DNA of 64,000 bases from Allacma fusca (GCA_947179485.1 OX359248.1:699501-763500); one strand, 5' to 3'; shown: positions 37,504-50,822, counted from the first letter of the stretch. Numbers and translations are program-made. The notes: a model not told the origin generated them from the letters alone.

Positions 37504-40500
37504 ATGGACACGAGTGAAAGTAACGAAAACCAGGAAGTTGTAAGCATAGATGTAGAAAGTGAGAATGAGGGAATGCAAGAAAACCCACCAGGGCCGAAAC
37601 GGGCCACGTCTTGTGTTTATCAACACTTTACTCTGTCAGCAGACAACCGCTATTTTAAATGCCGTTATTGCAGGTTAGAATACAATATGCATTTTAAATA
37701 TTATTTGCTGTATAAATTAAATGATAAAATGTCAAGTCATTCTTAACTTCTAAATTATTTCTTAGTTCCACTTTAAAGAAAGATGCAACCGGCTCGACCA
37801 GCGGCATGAGGAAGCATATCCAAAGAAAACATAAGCACATCGAATTGAACCAGCCAACTGATTCAAGGCAGCAAAAAATGACTCATTTTTGAGGAAAAGT
37901 GGCAAAGTATTTTAGCAAAACTAGCCCTTTCAAATATAGTATCGTTTCAAAACATTTTTAAAATGCTTGATCTTAATAACCGCTTTTTAAACATTCAGCA
38001 ATTCGACCCTGCAATATTCGAGGACCTACTAATCAGGTTTATTGTGGCAACAAATCAACCTTTTCTCTTGGTGAATTCGAAAGAATTACGGGCTTTTGCT
38101 TCGTACAGTAGAAACGAAGTTGTAATACCGAAAAATGATACGCTGAAGTCTCGATGCATCGCTAGGTATGAACAGGAGACGAGCATTGTAATACAAAAGC
38201 TAGAAGTTGGTGAATAAATTATTGACTAAAATTTCATTGTAAAATAGTTTGTAAATCTGACTAGCAATTCACAAAGATTATTTTTTTTAGAAAGCACCTG
38301 GAAAGATTTCAATAATCTTAGACTGCTGGACATCAAACAATTTTATTTCCTTCCAAGGAATAATCGCCTGCTGGATTTCATCCGATTGGACCTACGAGGA
38401 GTACCTGCTAGACCTTGACATTTTAGATTGTAATCACAGTGGGAAAAATTTAGCTGCGTCTCTGGTAAAAGTCCTGCAAGAATTTGGAATCCTTAACAGG
38501 ATTGTAGCAATTACAGCAGACAATGCCTCAAATTGCGGTACTCTTATCGATGAATTCGAACGTTTGAGTAACAGCCAGGTAATCAATTATATTACAATTT
38601 TTTATATTTAGTTTTCAGAGTAATAATTGTGTGATTTTAAAATTATGTATTACAAATATTTATTAGGGGATCGAGTTTTCGGCAAAAGATCAACGTGTAA
38701 GATGTCTGGCTCACATTGTTAACTTGGCGTGTCAGGACAGTCTACGTGTACTAAAGGGTTCGTCTTCAAGAACAATTATGGTGTGTTCCCAGCAAAGCAC
38801 AGAAAGCGAGACCTGCATTGACTCACAATTAGAGGATAGTGCGGATGAATATTCAGATAGTCTAGGTTTATCCGATGATGACTACAGGTATGACGTTCCC
38901 TCTGATGCTCATCCACAATATTCGGTTTACAGAAAGGTAAAAATAATTGTTTTGATAATAAATTTTATTGCTATTAATTTCAAAATATACAGTAATTTGT
39001 AACACCATAAAAGAAAGTTATTTCAAATAATTAATGCATCCAGTGTTAAAATGTACTTGAAAGGCAGCCAATGTAATGTAATATTTTTGTAGTTACCATT
39101 GGAGATAGTTCTCTTACATATATGTATGTACTACTATTAATAATATAGTTAGATTAGAGCATTGGTTTTTGTCATGTGAGCTTCAGCTCTCCAATCTCGA
39201 GCAAGTTACAAAAAATGCCACCTTCTTCACTCTTATGTAACAAGCGCTCCGCTTGCATCACCAAGAGGCTTCCACGTCATCCTCTCTCTTGAAAAACCAT
39301 CATCTGGCACGATCTCAATTCACTTTGGGATCAGTTACCACCTTATCGTCAATCTGCATGGTAAGCGCTGACTCAATCTAAAGTTTAAGGCTTTTATTAG
39401 GAAAACCGATCTTGTATTGTGCTCTTGTGACTCTTGAAGCTGGACCAGTTTCAAAGTAACAATTTATACACTTCTGAAGTGCTGATTTCTTTCTCCCTTG
39501 TGTGTTCCAGGTTTGACCAGTGCTTCCCTAAACACACCATTAGAACATCAATCGTGACATATGTACTAATGCCAAGAGTGGGAAATTAAGTGGAACAAAT
39601 AATTACACAACTTTCTTATACAAATAAATTGCCTTATTAAATCACTTTACATCTTGCGTGCACATCTTACTATTAAGGAAGTATACATACATATGTACAT
39701 TGGTAGCTGGTTATTTCACAGACATTAACTATTCATCCAACTCATTGCTACAACCCAACATTTTTGGTCCTTCGAACCGGATCTTTTCATTGAACTGGAA
39801 ATTTATTAGTAGTATCAAAGTGAGTTTTGGTAAGCGTATAATGGCCGATCAATGCGAAATTTTGAACTCTCTTAGAGCTAAACGGAAAACTCTCAAATCT
39901 AGCCTGACGAAGCTGAAAACATCAATTGAAGCTTATCCTCCGAATCCGAACCTAGGTCTTGTCGAGGCACATTCTCTTCGTCTGAATGAGGTATGGAACG
40001 ATCTCACGCTCAACCATTATTCCATCTTGGGTTACCTGAAAACAGCAGCAGAGGTAGAATCCCAAGAAAGCGACTACAGTGGTAGTGAAACGCGTGTAAC
40101 GGATCTCCGAGCCTTGCTTTTCTCAGTTCCTCGACCAACGCCAACAACTAGCGCTCAAAGCACCAGATCAGTTTCTACTCTAGACCATAAGCCAACAGAG
40201 ATTCGGCTTCCAACCATGGACCTGCCCACATTTACCGGTAATCTACAGGATTGGATGTCGTTTCGGGATCTGTTCACGGCTACAATAGGAAACAACAACG
40301 CTCTTGCTGCAGCTCAAAAGCTGCAGTATTTGAAGTCCTGTCTCCGAGGTGACGCCGCTCGCATCGTTCAAAGCATGCAGGTCACGGCGGAAAACTATGC
40401 AGTGGCTTGGGACATGCAAACACAACGCTATGAGCACTCTCGCGAGAGCTCGTATTTGCTCATCTGAGGCGCTTGACTAGTCAGCCACACCTTCACTCCG

Positions 40501-43500
40501 AATCATCGAAGGAATTGAGGGAACTGATTGATACGACAAAAGAATGCATTCGAAGCCTACAAATTCTCAAACAGCCTATTGAACATTGGGGTGCCATCCT
40601 CGTGTACCTCACTCTTCAAAAAATTGACGCTGAAACAAGACGGTTGTGGGAGCTGTCTCTAACTAACAATGAGGTTCCAAACTTCAACTCACTTCTCCTG
40701 TTTTTGGAGCAACACGCTCAGGCACTGAACTCAATTCAGTCAACTAAAGGAAAGGTCAATTTCCAGGCTACTTAGTCCAATTCCAAATTCGAAAAGCAAG
40801 GTGCAAAGTCTCATCATGCTGCTACGGACGGGAAAGACCCTCACAATAAGAGCAAATGCAACATATGTGACGGTAATCATTCCTACTTTAAATGTTCAAC
40901 ATTTCTTGCAATGTCTATCGTTGAGCGAATGAAACTTGCAAAGGAAAGAAAATTATGCTTAAATTGTCTTCGCCCTAATCATTTTGTGGCACAATGTCCC
41001 AATGAGTTCTCATGCAAAACCTGTGGAGAGAGACACCACACTTTCCTCCATTTTGAGAAATCATCAAAGCCAATCGAGCAACAAGTCATGTCGAACTTTG
41101 CTTCCAGTAGTAAAGATTCTCAAGTATTACTCTCTACAGCAGTTGTCAGAGTCAAAGATGGTTTCGGAAAGCTTCAGCACTGTCGAGCGTTCTTGGATCC
41201 CGGCTCTCAAGTCAGCTTTGTGACAAATGTTGCGTGAATCGACTCAATTTCCCACGATACCGTCTGGATCTGAACATTCACGGGGTAGCTAACACGGTCA
41301 TTGGCAATGCAAGGTATTACTCTCAATTAACAGTTTTTTCTGCAGCAAGTGATCACTTCTCCATCGAGGTTGAAGCTATCAACATGAATCAAGTAACGGG
41401 TATGCTACCAAATCTTCCATGTGAGTCGTCTCAATGGAAGCACATCTCAACCCTTCATTTAGCAGATCCGAAGTTTGACAGACCAGGCCATATTGACATT
41501 TTAATTGGTGCTGATGTCATTCCTGACCTAATCTTAGGTAACATACGCCGCGGTCCTCCTAATGCTCCCATTGCCCAAGAAACCAAACTTGGGTGGATTC
41601 TGTACGGCAAAGCAAATGCTAAATCGATGGCAACTAATTGTAAGCATGAAAGCACTACTTCTGTCTCTTACCTATCACTTGTGGACTTGGACAATTCGCT
41701 GCAGCGTTTTTGGGAAATTGAAGACACAAGTTCAAAACGACTTTACACACTGGAAGAAAAGTTATGCGAAGAGGAATTTGCTCGGAGTCATGGTCGTAAT
41801 ACAGACGGAAGATATGTAGTCCGCCTTCCATTCCGAACGTCACCGGCACTTGGTAATTCTCGAGACGCTGCCATTCGTCGCTTAAAATGTATTGAACGAA
41901 AATTGGAACGTGATACACATTTAAAAAACCAATACCACAGTTTCCTACAAGAATATTTGGATTTGGGACATATGAGACTGGTTCCTAATTCTGACCTCGG
42001 AATCGCTGATTGTGAGAAATTCTATCTCCCTCATCATTGTGTGGTAAAGGAATCGAGTACTACAACAAAGTTACGAGTAGTCTTTGATGGATCCGCAAAA
42101 TCCTCTACTGGGATTTCTCTTAACGAAAAGCTTATGGTAGGACCTGTTGTCCAGGATGACTTATGGTCAATTTTACTTCGTTTTCGTACTCACGCTGTAG
42201 CTCTGATTGGTGATCTCGTCAAAATGTATCGTCAAATTAATATCGACCCCCGAGATGTAAACTTTCAACGGATACTCTGGCGTTTTAATCAAACAGACCC
42301 AATTCAGGAGTATCAACTACTGACTGTTACTTATGGAACCGCCTCAGCTCCTTATTTAGCCACAAAACTTCTACAACAACTAGCAAATGATGAAGAAAGT
42401 TCTCTTCCGATAGCGTCCAAAATTGCTCGCCGAGATTTTGGAGTCGATGACTTAATGTCTGGTGGAGCCTCCGTCAAATCTACTCTTGAACTTCAATCTC
42501 AACTGATTGAACTTACCAGACGTGGGGGCTTTCAATTTCAAAAATGGGTATCAAATTCCCCAGAGGTTATAGCAGCTGTGCCTCCAGAATATCGTGGTAC
42601 AAATCTCCCATTAACAATTGACTCTGACGAATCAATCAAGGCATTAGGACTACGGTGGAATCCCGCAACTGATAATTTCACCTTCATTGTTGAACAATTC
42701 AATTTTGACTATGTATTAACTAAACGAAGCATTCTGTCAGATCTTGCAAGAATTTATGATCCTGCTGGCTGGCTCTCATGTGTAACTGTGACTGCTAAAA
42801 TTATTATGCAAAAACTTTGGTTGTTGAAAACGTCATGGGACGACCCAATTCCTCCCACAATCGCCAGTGAATGGGGTAATTATCGTCACCATCTTGATGC
42901 GGTTGAGAGACTGAATATTCCACGCTGCATAATTCTCTCTGACGCCAAGATCACAGAACTACACGGGTTTTGCGATGCATCGGAAAAAGCGTATGCTGCG
43001 TGTGTGTATATTCGCACTGTCACTAACAGTGAACAAGCCTACATGCATCTTCTTACTTCCAAAACCAAGGTGGCTCCTCTGAAACAAATTTCACTTCCAC
43101 GTTTGGAGCTCTGTGGCGCTGTGTTACTCACTCGGTTGCTTATTTCAACTGTTGAAGCCCTCCATTTGTCCTTTGATTCCGTACACGCTTGGTCTGATTC
43201 CAAAACAGCTTTAGATTGGATTCACTCACCCCCACAAAGGTGGAAAACATTCATTGCCAAAAGGGTAGCTGAAGTTCAGGCTTGCAATCCTAAGCCCCAA
43301 TGGCATCACATTTCTGGCAAAATCAACCCCGCAGATTTGGCATCTCGAGGTATAGCTCCTACAGACATTCGAAACAACTCTCTTTGGTGGAATGGTCCTC
43401 AAAACCTTCATGTTCATATGATTGGAGCTTACAATGAGTCCACTGATACTTCGGATGAGGTTTCGAGGGAGGAAAGAAAAATTGTCAACTCATCCCATGT

Positions 43501-46500
43501 CAACATAGACTTCGACATTATCACGCGTTACTCTTCCTTGAAATTTCTAAAAAGAGTTACTGCTTGGATCCATCGGTTTGCATTTAATTCTACAGCTAAA
43601 AGACTAAATCGTGCTAAGCGAACAGGCTCTATCAAAGCCTCTGAACTCAAGGCTTCATTTTTCAGTCTTATTAAGCAAGTGCAACTTTCAAGTTTTGCAC
43701 TCGAAATTGAAATGCTCAATGAAGGGAAAGATTTACCCAAAAATTCAAAGGTTAAGACATTGGATCCGTTTTTGGACTCAGCTGGAGTTCTTAGAGTAGG
43801 AGGTCGAATCAGAAACTCTGTCCTCCCGTTGGACCGAAAACATCCACTAATACTTCCTTGCAACAATCCACTTACAACGCTAATCATTAGGGATGCTCAT
43901 CTCTCAAACCTCCATGCCGGTCCCCAGCTAATGCTACAAATACTCAGAGAGAATTTCTGGATAATGAATGGGAAAAACTCAGCAAAATACATTTATAGAA
44001 AGTGTGTTGTATGTTTTCGTCAACTGGCTAAAGTCAGCACTCAGCTAATGGGAGACCTTCCGTCCTCTCGTGTAAACCCAAGTCCAGCCTTCAGTAAATG
44101 TGGAGTGGATTTTGCCGGACCATTCCTACTGCGAGCCATCAAGGGAAGAGGCCAGAAACGGTTCAAAGCATATGTCTCGGTATTTGTTTGCTTTATTACT
44201 AGGGCAATTCACCTAGAACTGGTCAGTGATTTGTCCACCAGCGCATTTATTGCTACATTGAAGCGATTCATTGGACGTCGTGGGAAGCCAGTTCTCATCC
44301 ACAGTGACTGTGGAACAAATTTCACAGGAGCCGACAGAGAGCTTAGAGAACTTCAAAAGTTAGTTCAGACTTCGGAACACAACGAAAATGTTGCAACTCA
44401 GTTGACGTCACAGGGAATAGAATGGGTCTTCAACCCGCCATCAGCACCACACTTTGGAGGTCTGTGGGAAGCTGGTGTTAAATCGATGAAGCAACACCTG
44501 AGAAGAGTTGTTGGTAATGAAGTCCTAAACTACGAAGAAATGTCCACTGTACTCGTCGAAATCGAGGCATGTCTGAATTCCAGACCCTTATGTCCGTTAT
44601 CAGATGATCCCAATGATCTACTTCCGCTTACTCCCGGACATTTTTTAACTGGTAGGCCCTTGACTGCAGTTCAGGAACCAAGCTATGGCGATATTAAAAT
44701 CAATAGGCTTACCAGATGACAGCTAATTGAAAAGGTAGTCCAACATTTCTGGAACCGTTGGTCCAGCGAATATTTGTCGAGACTACAGCAACGACCTAAA
44801 TGGATCAAGTCTCAACCGAATTTAGAAATAAACAGTCTAGTTCTGTTAAAAGATGTACGTCTTCCAAAGCTCCAGTGGAAACTTGGACGAATAACGTCAG
44901 TCTATCCTGGACCTGATGGAAAAGTTAGAGTCGTCAATGTCAAGACCTCTGATGGATTGTTCAAACGACCTATTACAAAAGTTTGCCTCCTACCAATTGA
45001 AACTCACAGTTCTACTGATGATCAATTGTAAAATTTGTTGAACTGATACTATTTGTTGTAAACTTCCAATCATGCTGTTTACACTACTATTTTGATTAAT
45101 TTCATTTCTCTCACATTCCTTAATCACTACTTTGTTGAAATGTTATTATTTCAAGGTGAGCGGAAATGTTGGAGATAGTTCTCTTACATATATGTATGTA
45201 CTACTATTAATAATATAGTTAGATTAGAGCATTGGTTTTTGTCATGTGAGCTTCAGCTCTCCAATCTCGAGCAAGTTACAAAAAATGCCACCTTCTTCAC
45301 TCTTATGTAACAAGCGCTCCGCTTGCATCACCAAGAGGCTTCCACGTCATCCTCTCTCTTGAAAAACCATCATCTGGCACGATCTCAATTCACTTGGGAT
45401 CAGTTACCACCTTATCGTCAATCTGCATGGTAAGCGCTGACTCAATCTAAAGTTTAAGGCTTTTATTAGGAAAACCGATCTTGTATTGTGCTCTTGTGAC
45501 TCTTGAAGCTGGACCAGTTTCAAAGTAACAATTTATACACTTCTGAAGTGCTGATTTCTTTCTCCCTTGTGTGTTCCAGGTTTGACCAGTGCTTCCCTAA
45601 ACACACCATTAGAACATCAATCGTGACATATGTACTAATGCCAAGAGTGGGAAATTAAGTGGAACAAATAATTACAAAACTTTCTTATACAAATAAATTG
45701 CCTTATTAAATCACTTTACATCTTGCGTGCACATCTTACTATTAAGGAAGTATACATATGTACATTGGTAGCTGGTCATTTCACAGACATTAACTATTCA
45801 TCCAACTCATTGCTACAACCCAACAGTTACTGTTTCACAGAACATACGATTTGGAGTTAGTATTCATATATATACATAGTTCTATGTTTGTGAGATAATT
45901 TTTTGTACTTAGTATCACTCTAAAATGGTGCATTGAAATCAATGCATTTAATTAACTCTAGTAATTAAATAGAGTACTTGTGATAGTCAAACATTTTATA
46001 GTTAATAGTTAAGTAATCAAGAGATTCTGGTCTCATTTTGCTTGAGAGAATGATTTCTTCCATTTTATGTTAAATTGATTGTCAGAATGATTTATGCGAA
46101 ACGTTTCCTCGCTTTATTGGCACAATTTGTCGCTGCAATTCCTATTATAAACTTACAAGATTAATTTATGAAAGTCTCTTGAAAGTTCCACAAATCCCGG
46201 CGTAAATGTTACAATTGCTTTAATATTTAAAAGTGTTATTTTTAATTTAGATTAAATTAGTTAAATATTGTAATTTTTAAATTTATTTTTACATGGATGT
46301 TTCAAAAAGTTTCATTTAAACCGTTTTTTAATTCATATTTGGTAAATAATTTGTGTGTTGATACAACTATCCAGGTTCGTGTTGCCATTGAAAAAATCCG
46401 AAAGTCAGCAAAATTGCGGAGCAACTTTAAGCATGCCTGCAAAATTGAGTTGCGTTCAACCAAAATGTTGTTACTGGACGTTGCAACCCGTTGGAACTCC

Positions 46501-47949
46501 ACGTACACAATGCTGAAAAGAGTTCACGAAATGCGAAAGGTAAGTACAGTATTTTAAAAAATCATAAAAAAATCGAAAAAAGTTATTTCCTTGATTCAAT
46601 AGCACTCATTTCATATTCTATTCGTCATCCGATATTCCACACTGAAATGTTTGAAGCCGTTCGAAGCTGTTTTGCGTGGCAGTCCCCAAATGTCGAGCTA
46701 CATTTTGATTGACCCAGAATGGAATTTAATTGAAGAAATGCTGAAGCTACTAAAGGCAAGTATGATTTGTTACCAAATGTTTACTAGAAATATGTGGTTT
46801 ACCTATGTATTAGCTGAAATTGTTTTTAATATTAAATTTCACTAGCCATTCTACGATGTTACCTTGATGCTTTCTAAATCAAAAATGCCAACAATGTCTC
46901 TCACTGCAGCAATATACATTAAGTTGTATAATCATTTGGAGTCCTATACGGTAATGATTTCTAAAAATAAGTTTATTGAGCAACCAAAATGTTAAAAAAT
47001 GGTATTGTTTTAACAATTTCAAACCAGAACGAGTTTTATTTATTACTTACAAACGTTGTTCAATTTTCATATATGTTTTTGCAAAACAACTGTCATCCCG
47101 ATATCTTAAACGCAGCAACCTCTGCTTGTTCAAAGCTCAACAAATACTACCCAAGCTCAGATGAGCTTGTTTACGTTATGGGTCTTGGTACTTACTTAAA
47201 TTGTTGCATTTCTGATATTTTCAAGTTTAAGTTTTGAAAATGTATTAACAAATCATTAATAAATATTTAGTTCTGGAACTTCGTTGCAAACTGCAGTGGT
47301 ACAAAAGCGTCGGTGTCAATAGCGATGTTATTAGGCTGAACAAACAGTTAGTTTTAAAGTTTAATTTATGAAAAAGGTGTCAGCTTAATTTATTCGAAAG
47401 TAATACAAATCCGCGTTGGTACTTTAGGAAAGCGTTGGATTGCTGGAATAAACATTACGCAGACAATTTAGTACAACCAAGCATGAATTTTACTGACTCG
47501 ACTACCGATCTGATAGCGTCTCAAATGGTTCGCGCGAAATCTGCCAAGGGCGATGAATTCAAACGTTATTTATCATCTCCAGTTGTTGATGCCAGCAATA
47601 TGAAAAATGTTTTAGTTTGGTGGAAGGTAGTTATTTGTATACTTTTTACTGTGTTAGTAAATATAATGAATATAATTCAGATAATTAAACTAGTTTGTTT
47701 TAGAACCACCAGCATGAGTATCCAAATGTATCCAGAATGGCGAGGGATTTTCTGGCAACCAATGGCACTGGCGTTCCTATTGAGCGGACTTTCTCCTTCG
47801 GATCGGATGTATTAACACCAACGAGCTTATTACTCAATGCAGATACAATTCGAAAGCGTTTTTGTTTGAAAGCATGGTTGAACAGGAACTCTGAAACATT
47901 TGTTTTCCAAAAAATGAAAAGCATTGCAACCAAAATGACTGGATGCTAG
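37504..47949 (+). CDS. hAT-family transposase, spliced, nearly intact
   Basis: Exons I can place: 37504-37673, 37766-38205, 38291-38578, 38667-38936, 46375-46539, one ending 46755, 46846-46950, about 47030-47180, about 47277-47340, about 47430-47626 and 47704-47949. The N-terminal BED zinc finger is split by intron 1 (YFKCRYC, then a KHIQRKHKH zinc end). The catalytic core shows ILDCWTSN and ITADNASNCG. Next are CLAHIVNLACQD, LDVATRWNSTY and DPEWN...LLK/PFYDVTLMLS. The C-terminal dimerisation domain is intact (NVSRMARDFLATNGTGVPIE, RTFSFGSDV). The first four and last exons join in phase. Oddities: an extra T in a TTTTT run at 37886-37890 shifts frame, and the intron after 46755 starts GC, not GT. 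The intron 38937-46374 contains all of BEL/Pao element 2. Confidence 0.85.
39097..39760 (+). repeat. BEL/Pao element 2, left LTR
   Basis: 664 bp, ending CTACAACCCAACA. The first two bases are CA in place of the TG seen in the right LTR, so the canonical TG terminus is lost. Confidence 0.92.
39765..39782 (+). other. Primer-binding site, tRNA-Tyr type
   Basis: TGGTCCTTCGAACCGGAT, four bases after the left LTR, identical to the site of element 1. Confidence 0.75.
39841..45031 (+). pseudogene. BEL/Pao element 2 gag-pol, broken
   Basis: Gag starts at the ATG at 39841 (MADQCEILNSL). It carries the LPTFTGNLQDW gag motif (about 40222) and two zinc knuckles (CNICDGNHSYFKC; CLNCLRPNHFVAQC, 40860-41000). 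The protease DPGSQV lies near 41197. The RT catalytic motif reads FGVDDLM at 42437-42457, with Gly where most BEL RTs have Tyr. RNase H spans about 42960-43340. The integrase has a HHCC-like region (CVVCFRQ, about 44005) and the DDE marks GVDFAGP, SDCGTNF and LWEAGVKS. Breaks: a frame change near 40445, TAG at 40773-40775, a frame change near 41228, and TGA at 44717-44719 where Trp is expected. It differs strongly from element 1 in protein sequence, so these are two families. Confidence 0.92.
45167..45825 (+). repeat. BEL/Pao element 2, right LTR
   Basis: 659 bp, TGTTGGAGATAG...CCCAACA, followed by the target duplication GTTAC. Confidence 0.93.
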
Positions 47950-48057
47950 ATTTTATTAAATTTATTTATTTTTTCCACCTTGACTAAATTACGACTACTT
48001 CATTATGTGCATAAGGACAAACGGATTGTAAGGAAGAATTTTTCGGAATTCCCGAAA

Positions 48058-48300
48058 ATTAATCGGGACGGTACCGGGACAATTTATGACGGGACAATAC
48101 CGGGACAATTGTTTTTTGTTTTTTCGGGACTGGGCCGGGACGGTACTGAGGACCAATTTTTTGTCATCCATATTGACAAGGGACAAAATATTTGTCCCGA
48201 TGTTCCGCCTTTCGGGACGGGACTGGGTACAAATATGTTTGAAAATTTCGGGACGGGACAAAATGTTCTGCGGGACAAAAACAATGTTCCCAATAGAAGC
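48058..48300 (+). repeat. Right subterminal GGGAC array of the hAT transposon
   Basis: GGGACGGTACCGGGACA, TCGGGACGGGAC and similar words run up to the right terminal repeat. Same word as in the left array. Confidence 0.85.
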
Positions 48301-48781
48301 CCTAGACTGAAGTACACATACAAGAACTAAACTGCATTTGGAGTTGCATATAGAATTGGGAGTATACTTACCTGCATCAATCAAATCGAATTAGTTAAAA
48401 ATCTTTCTGGAGTAAATTAAGGGCCACTACTCTTTGATTTCTGTCCTAGGGGCTAGGGAGTTATTTTTATAGCTGCACCCCTGCTCATAACAAGGCAAAT
48501 TGCAGCCACCTGATATTCGCATGCTTCATTAAGACGAGGGAGAAAATGAGGCTCAAAATGACGGCGATTTCTGGATCAACATTGCACACAATATGCTTAA
48601 CATATAACTAGCACTGCACAGCCAGCTATTGCAGGCTTTGAAAGTCTTCAGTTTGTTGGTTCAGTCACATATCACATGATTCAGAATTAACTGATTGTAC
48701 AGTGCTATTAGATATATTTACATAAATATTCTAGACAAAACGATGTGGATAATGAGATGTAAAAACAGTCATAGGCTTTGC

Positions 48782-49572
48782 CAAAGGTGTCCGCCTATCC
48801 TACATAAAGGCCTATTTGTAGGCTATTTATAGGGTGCGAGGATTTTATTAAAGAGGCTTGTAGGCAAAATAGGGTGCAAGAATATAGACTTAAAACCTAG
48901 CCTACAAAATATGTAGGCTCAGCCGTCATATAATTATAGGCATATACATATGTAGACTATTGAAGCACATCATTTTCATTTAATGGTATATGGAATGGAC
49001 AAAATGAAAATTAAAGAATAGTCGGCGCCTGGTACTTGCAAATTGTTTTATGGAGTGGTTCAAGCGTGAAAAGTACGTGCTATCTCGCCTTGATATGGGC
49101 TGAAACCTCACGGAAATCAAAACTTCTAAATATTCGGTAAAGTGGGAATTTAAGGAAATCTTAAGTGTGACATCCCTTTTGACCGATGTTGTAAAATTTG
49201 CATACTATTTCCGGCGTAAACCAAATCAAGATCCATACTATTTTGGACTGCTTTGGTCACGGTGTCTAAACTTAAACTATTTTATTTCAACCCCATTTAC
49301 TTGAGGCAGGATTTTTAATTTATTAGAGTAGAATGGCCTTAAATAATCTGTCAGTTATGAAAAGCACATCAGATTTAGGAAGGGTGTAGAATTCGTTGAG
49401 CTATTTTTTAGTGAAATGTAGGCTAATATGTAGGCTTGCTGGACCCCATATAGGAAGGATGTAGGATAGGCTGATCTATTCAGCGGTTAAAATGTAGGCA
49501 TATATGTAGGCTCGGTTCAAATTTTATAAATAGGAAGGATATAGGCTAGGCTGAGTCATTTGGACACCTTTG
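48782..49572. mobile_element. hAT MITE, TGTAGGC family, 791 bp
   Basis: Ends CAAAGGTGTCC...GGACACCTTTG are flanked by a perfect 8-bp duplication GGCTTTGC (48774-48781 and 49573-49580). TGTAGGCTATTTATAGG-like words lie at both ends; the middle is unique and non-coding. Confidence 0.93.
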
Positions 49573-49895
49573 GGCTTTGCCAATGGAAAATACATCCACG
49601 CGAATAGTACATAAGTACATGAATATTACATACCGCAAATAAACCGGGTATATAGTTAGCCTCTAAGGTAATTGGTACACGTAATCGCAAACTAATGGGA
49701 GTTTTTACCCTTAAAGAGGGACATCGAAGATTTATTATCATTTTATTTATTTATCGTCAAATTATACTATCAGACAGGGGATCAAGCGACAGCCTCCGTC
49801 AGTGGTTAAACACCATTTCCAAATAACAATACGGACGCAGTCTAGTGGATTGATTTACCAGTATCGCAATTAGTGTTTCTGAACGATACCAAACA

Positions 49896-50005
49896 GGGAC
49901 TCGACCCGACTCATTTTCCCGAACCGAAAAAAATCCATTTCTGTTCCCAAAACCGGAACCGATATGTTCGAATCCGGGAAAATTTTGTCTTCCCGGAACC
50001 AGAAG
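49896..50005. mobile_element. hAT-like fragment with CCCGAACCG words
   Basis: CAGGGACTCGACCCGACTC opens a run of CCCGAACCG / CCGGAACCG words. It is absent from R1 copy i at the equivalent place (about 28005), so it is an insertion or local expansion. No right terminus was found. Confidence 0.4.
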
Positions 50006-50822
50006 AAAACCAATAGCCTTAGTAAAGTCATTAATTACTCCAATTTTTTATAATAATTAAACATCCAACAAATTACACAACGTCATATTAAAAACACAAA
50101 TACTTGTATATATGCATATCTTTACTACTCTAGTAGGAAACTATTCTCTGTAATGTAAATGGGTAGCCACTGTTTAAGTTATTATTACAGTATCCCGTGG
50201 CAATATCACCGCCCTTGCTACCGTATAATGCTTTGGTATACCGCCATTAAGGCTTTATGGTAGTGTGTACTCGCGAATCTATAAAGTGCGCTTAGGAGAG
50301 ACAGCGAAGATTCAAAATCCTTTCATCATTCTGAAATTATGATTTTACGAGCACTGCACAGCCAGCATTTGCTGGCTCAGAAAGGCAAATGTAAATAGGG
50401 AAGGAAATAAATAGTTGCATATGCAATAGCTAGCTGCACAGCTATGTTCGTCGATACAGCTACAGCGCGCGAATATTTGATTTTTACCATCATGACCACG
50501 ACCACGGTCACGGTCGCGGACACGGACACTTTCCACTCGCTCGAATTAGAAGAGAGGATGATATCGTCGGTGAAGAGGCAAAATGATCTAGGTGCATTGA
50601 ATTTTAAAAGCAAAATGATCTAGATACAAATTATAATAAAAACAATATAAGTAAGCACATTGTAATGCCGGTGTACAAAAATTAGGTATTCAAAAAAATT
50701 TATATATGCATTAATTCCCCAATGCCTCCATTTCTTTCTTTCAATAACATTAAAAAAAATATGTTGTCAATTATGATTTAACATTTGAAAATGATTCCGA
50801 ATGTTATGATAATGGTGGTGAT

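Larger units (their letters stand above)
39097..45825 (+). mobile_element. BEL/Pao LTR retrotransposon 2
   Basis: LTRs 39097-39760 (664 bp) and 45167-45825 (659 bp) are nearly identical, differing by small indels (for example around 39332 and 39684). The 5-bp duplication GTTAC lies at 39092-39096 and 45826-45830. It is inserted in an intron of the hAT transposase, in the same orientation. The left LTR starts CATTGG where the right starts TGTTGG. Confidence 0.94.
37041..48304 (+). mobile_element. hAT transposon, GGGAC family, with transposase
   Basis: Ends TAGGGCTTCC... and ...GAAGCCCTA are flanked by a perfect 8-bp duplication GACTGAAG (37033-37040 and 48305-48312). GGGACGGGAC arrays sit just inside both ends. 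The interior encodes a spliced BED-finger hAT transposase. Total length is 11,264 bp, about 4.5 kb without the nested BEL/Pao element 2 (39097-45825). Confidence 0.95.
48609..50340 (+). repeat. Dispersed repeat R1, copy ii
   Basis: It begins AGCACTGCACAGCCAGCTAT and follows R1 copy i to about 50320. It is interrupted by the hAT element 48782-49572, whose empty site is seen in copy i near 27595 (CTTCGACTTCGCCAATGG). It also has an extra GAACCGG-word piece at about 49896-50005. Confidence 0.8.
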
